From positions 1-42,343 of the forward strand of contig JABWAQ010000018.1 of NCBI GenBank assembly GCA_013360945.1: a stretch of 42,343 bases of DNA, given 5' to 3'. Positions 41,694 through 42,343 of the stretch are shown here, in pieces (position 1 is the stretch's first letter; each line of letters begins with the position of its first letter). The position numbers were made by a program, and so were the translations under genes. The notes below the pieces were generated by a model. The model was not told the origin of the DNA. It made no database searches and saw only the letters and a program-made list of their open reading frames with translations. This DNA comes from Candidatus Brocadia sp. (GTDB lineage Bacteria > Planctomycetota > Brocadiia > Brocadiales > Brocadiaceae).

Positions 41694-42245
41694 TTATTTT
41701 GACGGGAGATGCATCTTCTCCTGCTCTGATCTGCAAATTGGACAAGCCAGGAATTCTGTGCCGCATTCATCACAATGCTGAATATATGCTTCTTGTACCA
41801 TATGTTTACATTTCGGACATTTCATTTCCCACATTGCCAGGGTTTTACTCTTTATTGGCCTTACGCGTTCCATCTTGCACTTAGGGCATTGATTCTTCAT
41901 GGTAGCGGCTTTCAACCCGGCTGAGGTGCTTTCACAAAGTATGCATGCAAGGACGTCTTTGTTGCACTTATCACAGTGATGAACCGAAACCTCTCCTATC
42001 TCATTTTTGCAACCAGGACAAACCATAGACATCGCAGCGAGTGTCTTTCCCTTGACTGGACTTACACGTACTTCTTTGCAAGTGGGACATATGGGCGGTT
42101 CAACGGTTTTATGTTCCGGCGCCAAAGCCTTTTCAGCATGCTTGTGTGTTTCTTCCTGCGCATAAATAAAATTACCGCCACATATTATGACGCTGACAAA
42201 CATAACCACAGAAGCAGTGATTCCAAAAAAGATCTTATTCAACAT
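41694..42245 (-). CDS. Exported protein with two tandem eight-cysteine modules
   Basis: Starting at Met 42245 the protein has a signal peptide (MLNKIFFGITASVVMF, then a hydrophobic stretch to NFIYAQ). Two 52-residue modules, about 53-104 and 120-171, each carry four CxxC pairs in the same order and spacing. Both share the pattern RVxPxKxKTLA, then a CPxC, then HHCDxC or QHCDxC and a last CxxC. Each module may bind two metal ions in zinc-ribbon fashion, giving 16 Cys in total. An ATG at 42287 is in frame, but its 14 extra residues come from a dispersed repeat. No family is recognised; an export-side metal, redox or haem-related role is possible. Confidence 0.8.
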   Translation of the reverse strand: MLNKIFFGITASVVMFVSVIICGGNFIYAQEETHKHAEKALAPEHKTVEPPICPTCKEVRVSPVKGKTLAAMSMVCPGCKNEIGEVSVHHCDKCNKDVLACILCESTSAGLKAATMKNQCPKCKMERVRPIKSKTLAMWEMKCPKCKHMVQEAYIQHCDECGTEFLACPICRSEQEKMHLPSK

Positions 42246-42247
42246 AT

Positions 42248-42274
42248 TCCTAACCCGAACAAGTCGGAAAAGAT
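42248..42274 (-). repeat. Second copy of the 27-bp dispersed repeat
   Basis: TCCTAACCCGAACAAGTCGG followed by AAAAGAT is the reverse complement of 16872-16898 with one mismatch (26/27). It sits directly upstream of the exported Cys-rich gene and could supply or disturb its promoter or leader. Only about 70 bp of window remain beyond it, with no gene seen. Confidence 0.7.
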
Positions 42275-42343
42275 AAACAAAACCCATAAGTGTTCATTGT
42301 CGATTTAACAATTTAAACGTTTCTGATGATACGGTATAATTTT

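Noticed and set aside
41578..41766. Minus-strand 62-residue frame (NKLTQDKALAVRLNSQRALL)
   Set aside because: It overlaps the end of the exported Cys-rich gene in another frame. The tail looks protein-like and could be an old remnant, but I cannot match it to a family.
42246..42287. Upstream ATG extending the exported Cys-rich protein by 14 residues
   Set aside because: The extra residues are encoded by the dispersed 27-bp repeat and would spoil the signal peptide.

Overview
The window is about 42.3 kb of AT-rich bacterial chromosome. I read it as a Brocadiaceae (anammox planctomycete, Kuenenia/Brocadia-like) genome. The evidence is an octahaem hydroxylamine-oxidoreductase-like cytochrome (8 CxxCH) at 20699-22372, an EF-P with a PGNWRG loop that I associate with planctomycetes, many secreted Cys-rich proteins, and decaying mobile DNA. 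The species cannot be named from this sequence alone.

Layout. 1-4 kb: larC and nadD diverge from a shared palindromic promoter. They are followed by an exported protein, a DCC-family thiol protein and a lone HicB antitoxin. 4-12 kb (minus): a type IV pilus / type II secretion operon runs pilB, pilB, pilC, fimT-like, pilV-like, pilW-like, pilX-like, and ends in a second pilX copy that is cut off where it meets hicB. 12-15 kb: cobT, a cyclophilin, an ArfB-type ribosome-rescue factor and a small exported protein. 15-22 kb (minus): a redox block reads HAO-like cytochrome, Cys-rich small protein, hemerythrin, DsrE-like protein, hemerythrin, ClC chloride protein and then an NDH-2. 22-27 kb (minus): DUF488, a broken phosphatase-like gene, an aldo/keto reductase, DUF2024, a phosphosulfolactate-synthase-like protein and an MmgE/PrpD protein.

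27-34 kb is accessory and heavily decayed. It holds a porin fragment, an ISL3-type insertion sequence with 42-bp terminal inverted repeats and a three-lesion transposase, and a truncated ISAzo13-type transposase. It also holds remnants of hypF, hsdM and a DUF2326 gene, and an antitoxin/PIN pair whose toxin carries one in-frame TGA. Intact genes in this part include a small CxxC protein, an outer-membrane protein, cysC and the selenocysteine tRNA (selC).

34-42 kb is core-like: DUF502, an IspH-UbiA fusion, a glycosyltransferase, hemW, efp, a polyprenyl diphosphate synthase, a TPR lipoprotein and a secreted protein with a duplicated eight-Cys module. IspH-UbiA and the polyprenyl synthase both belong to isoprenoid metabolism, about 3 kb apart. 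The best candidate for an undescribed system is the HAO / Cys-rich / hemerythrin / DsrE / hemerythrin cluster, probably a nitrogen-oxide or redox-stress module. In one hemerythrin the last glutamate ligand is replaced by cysteine, and the linked ClC protein lacks the gating glutamate.
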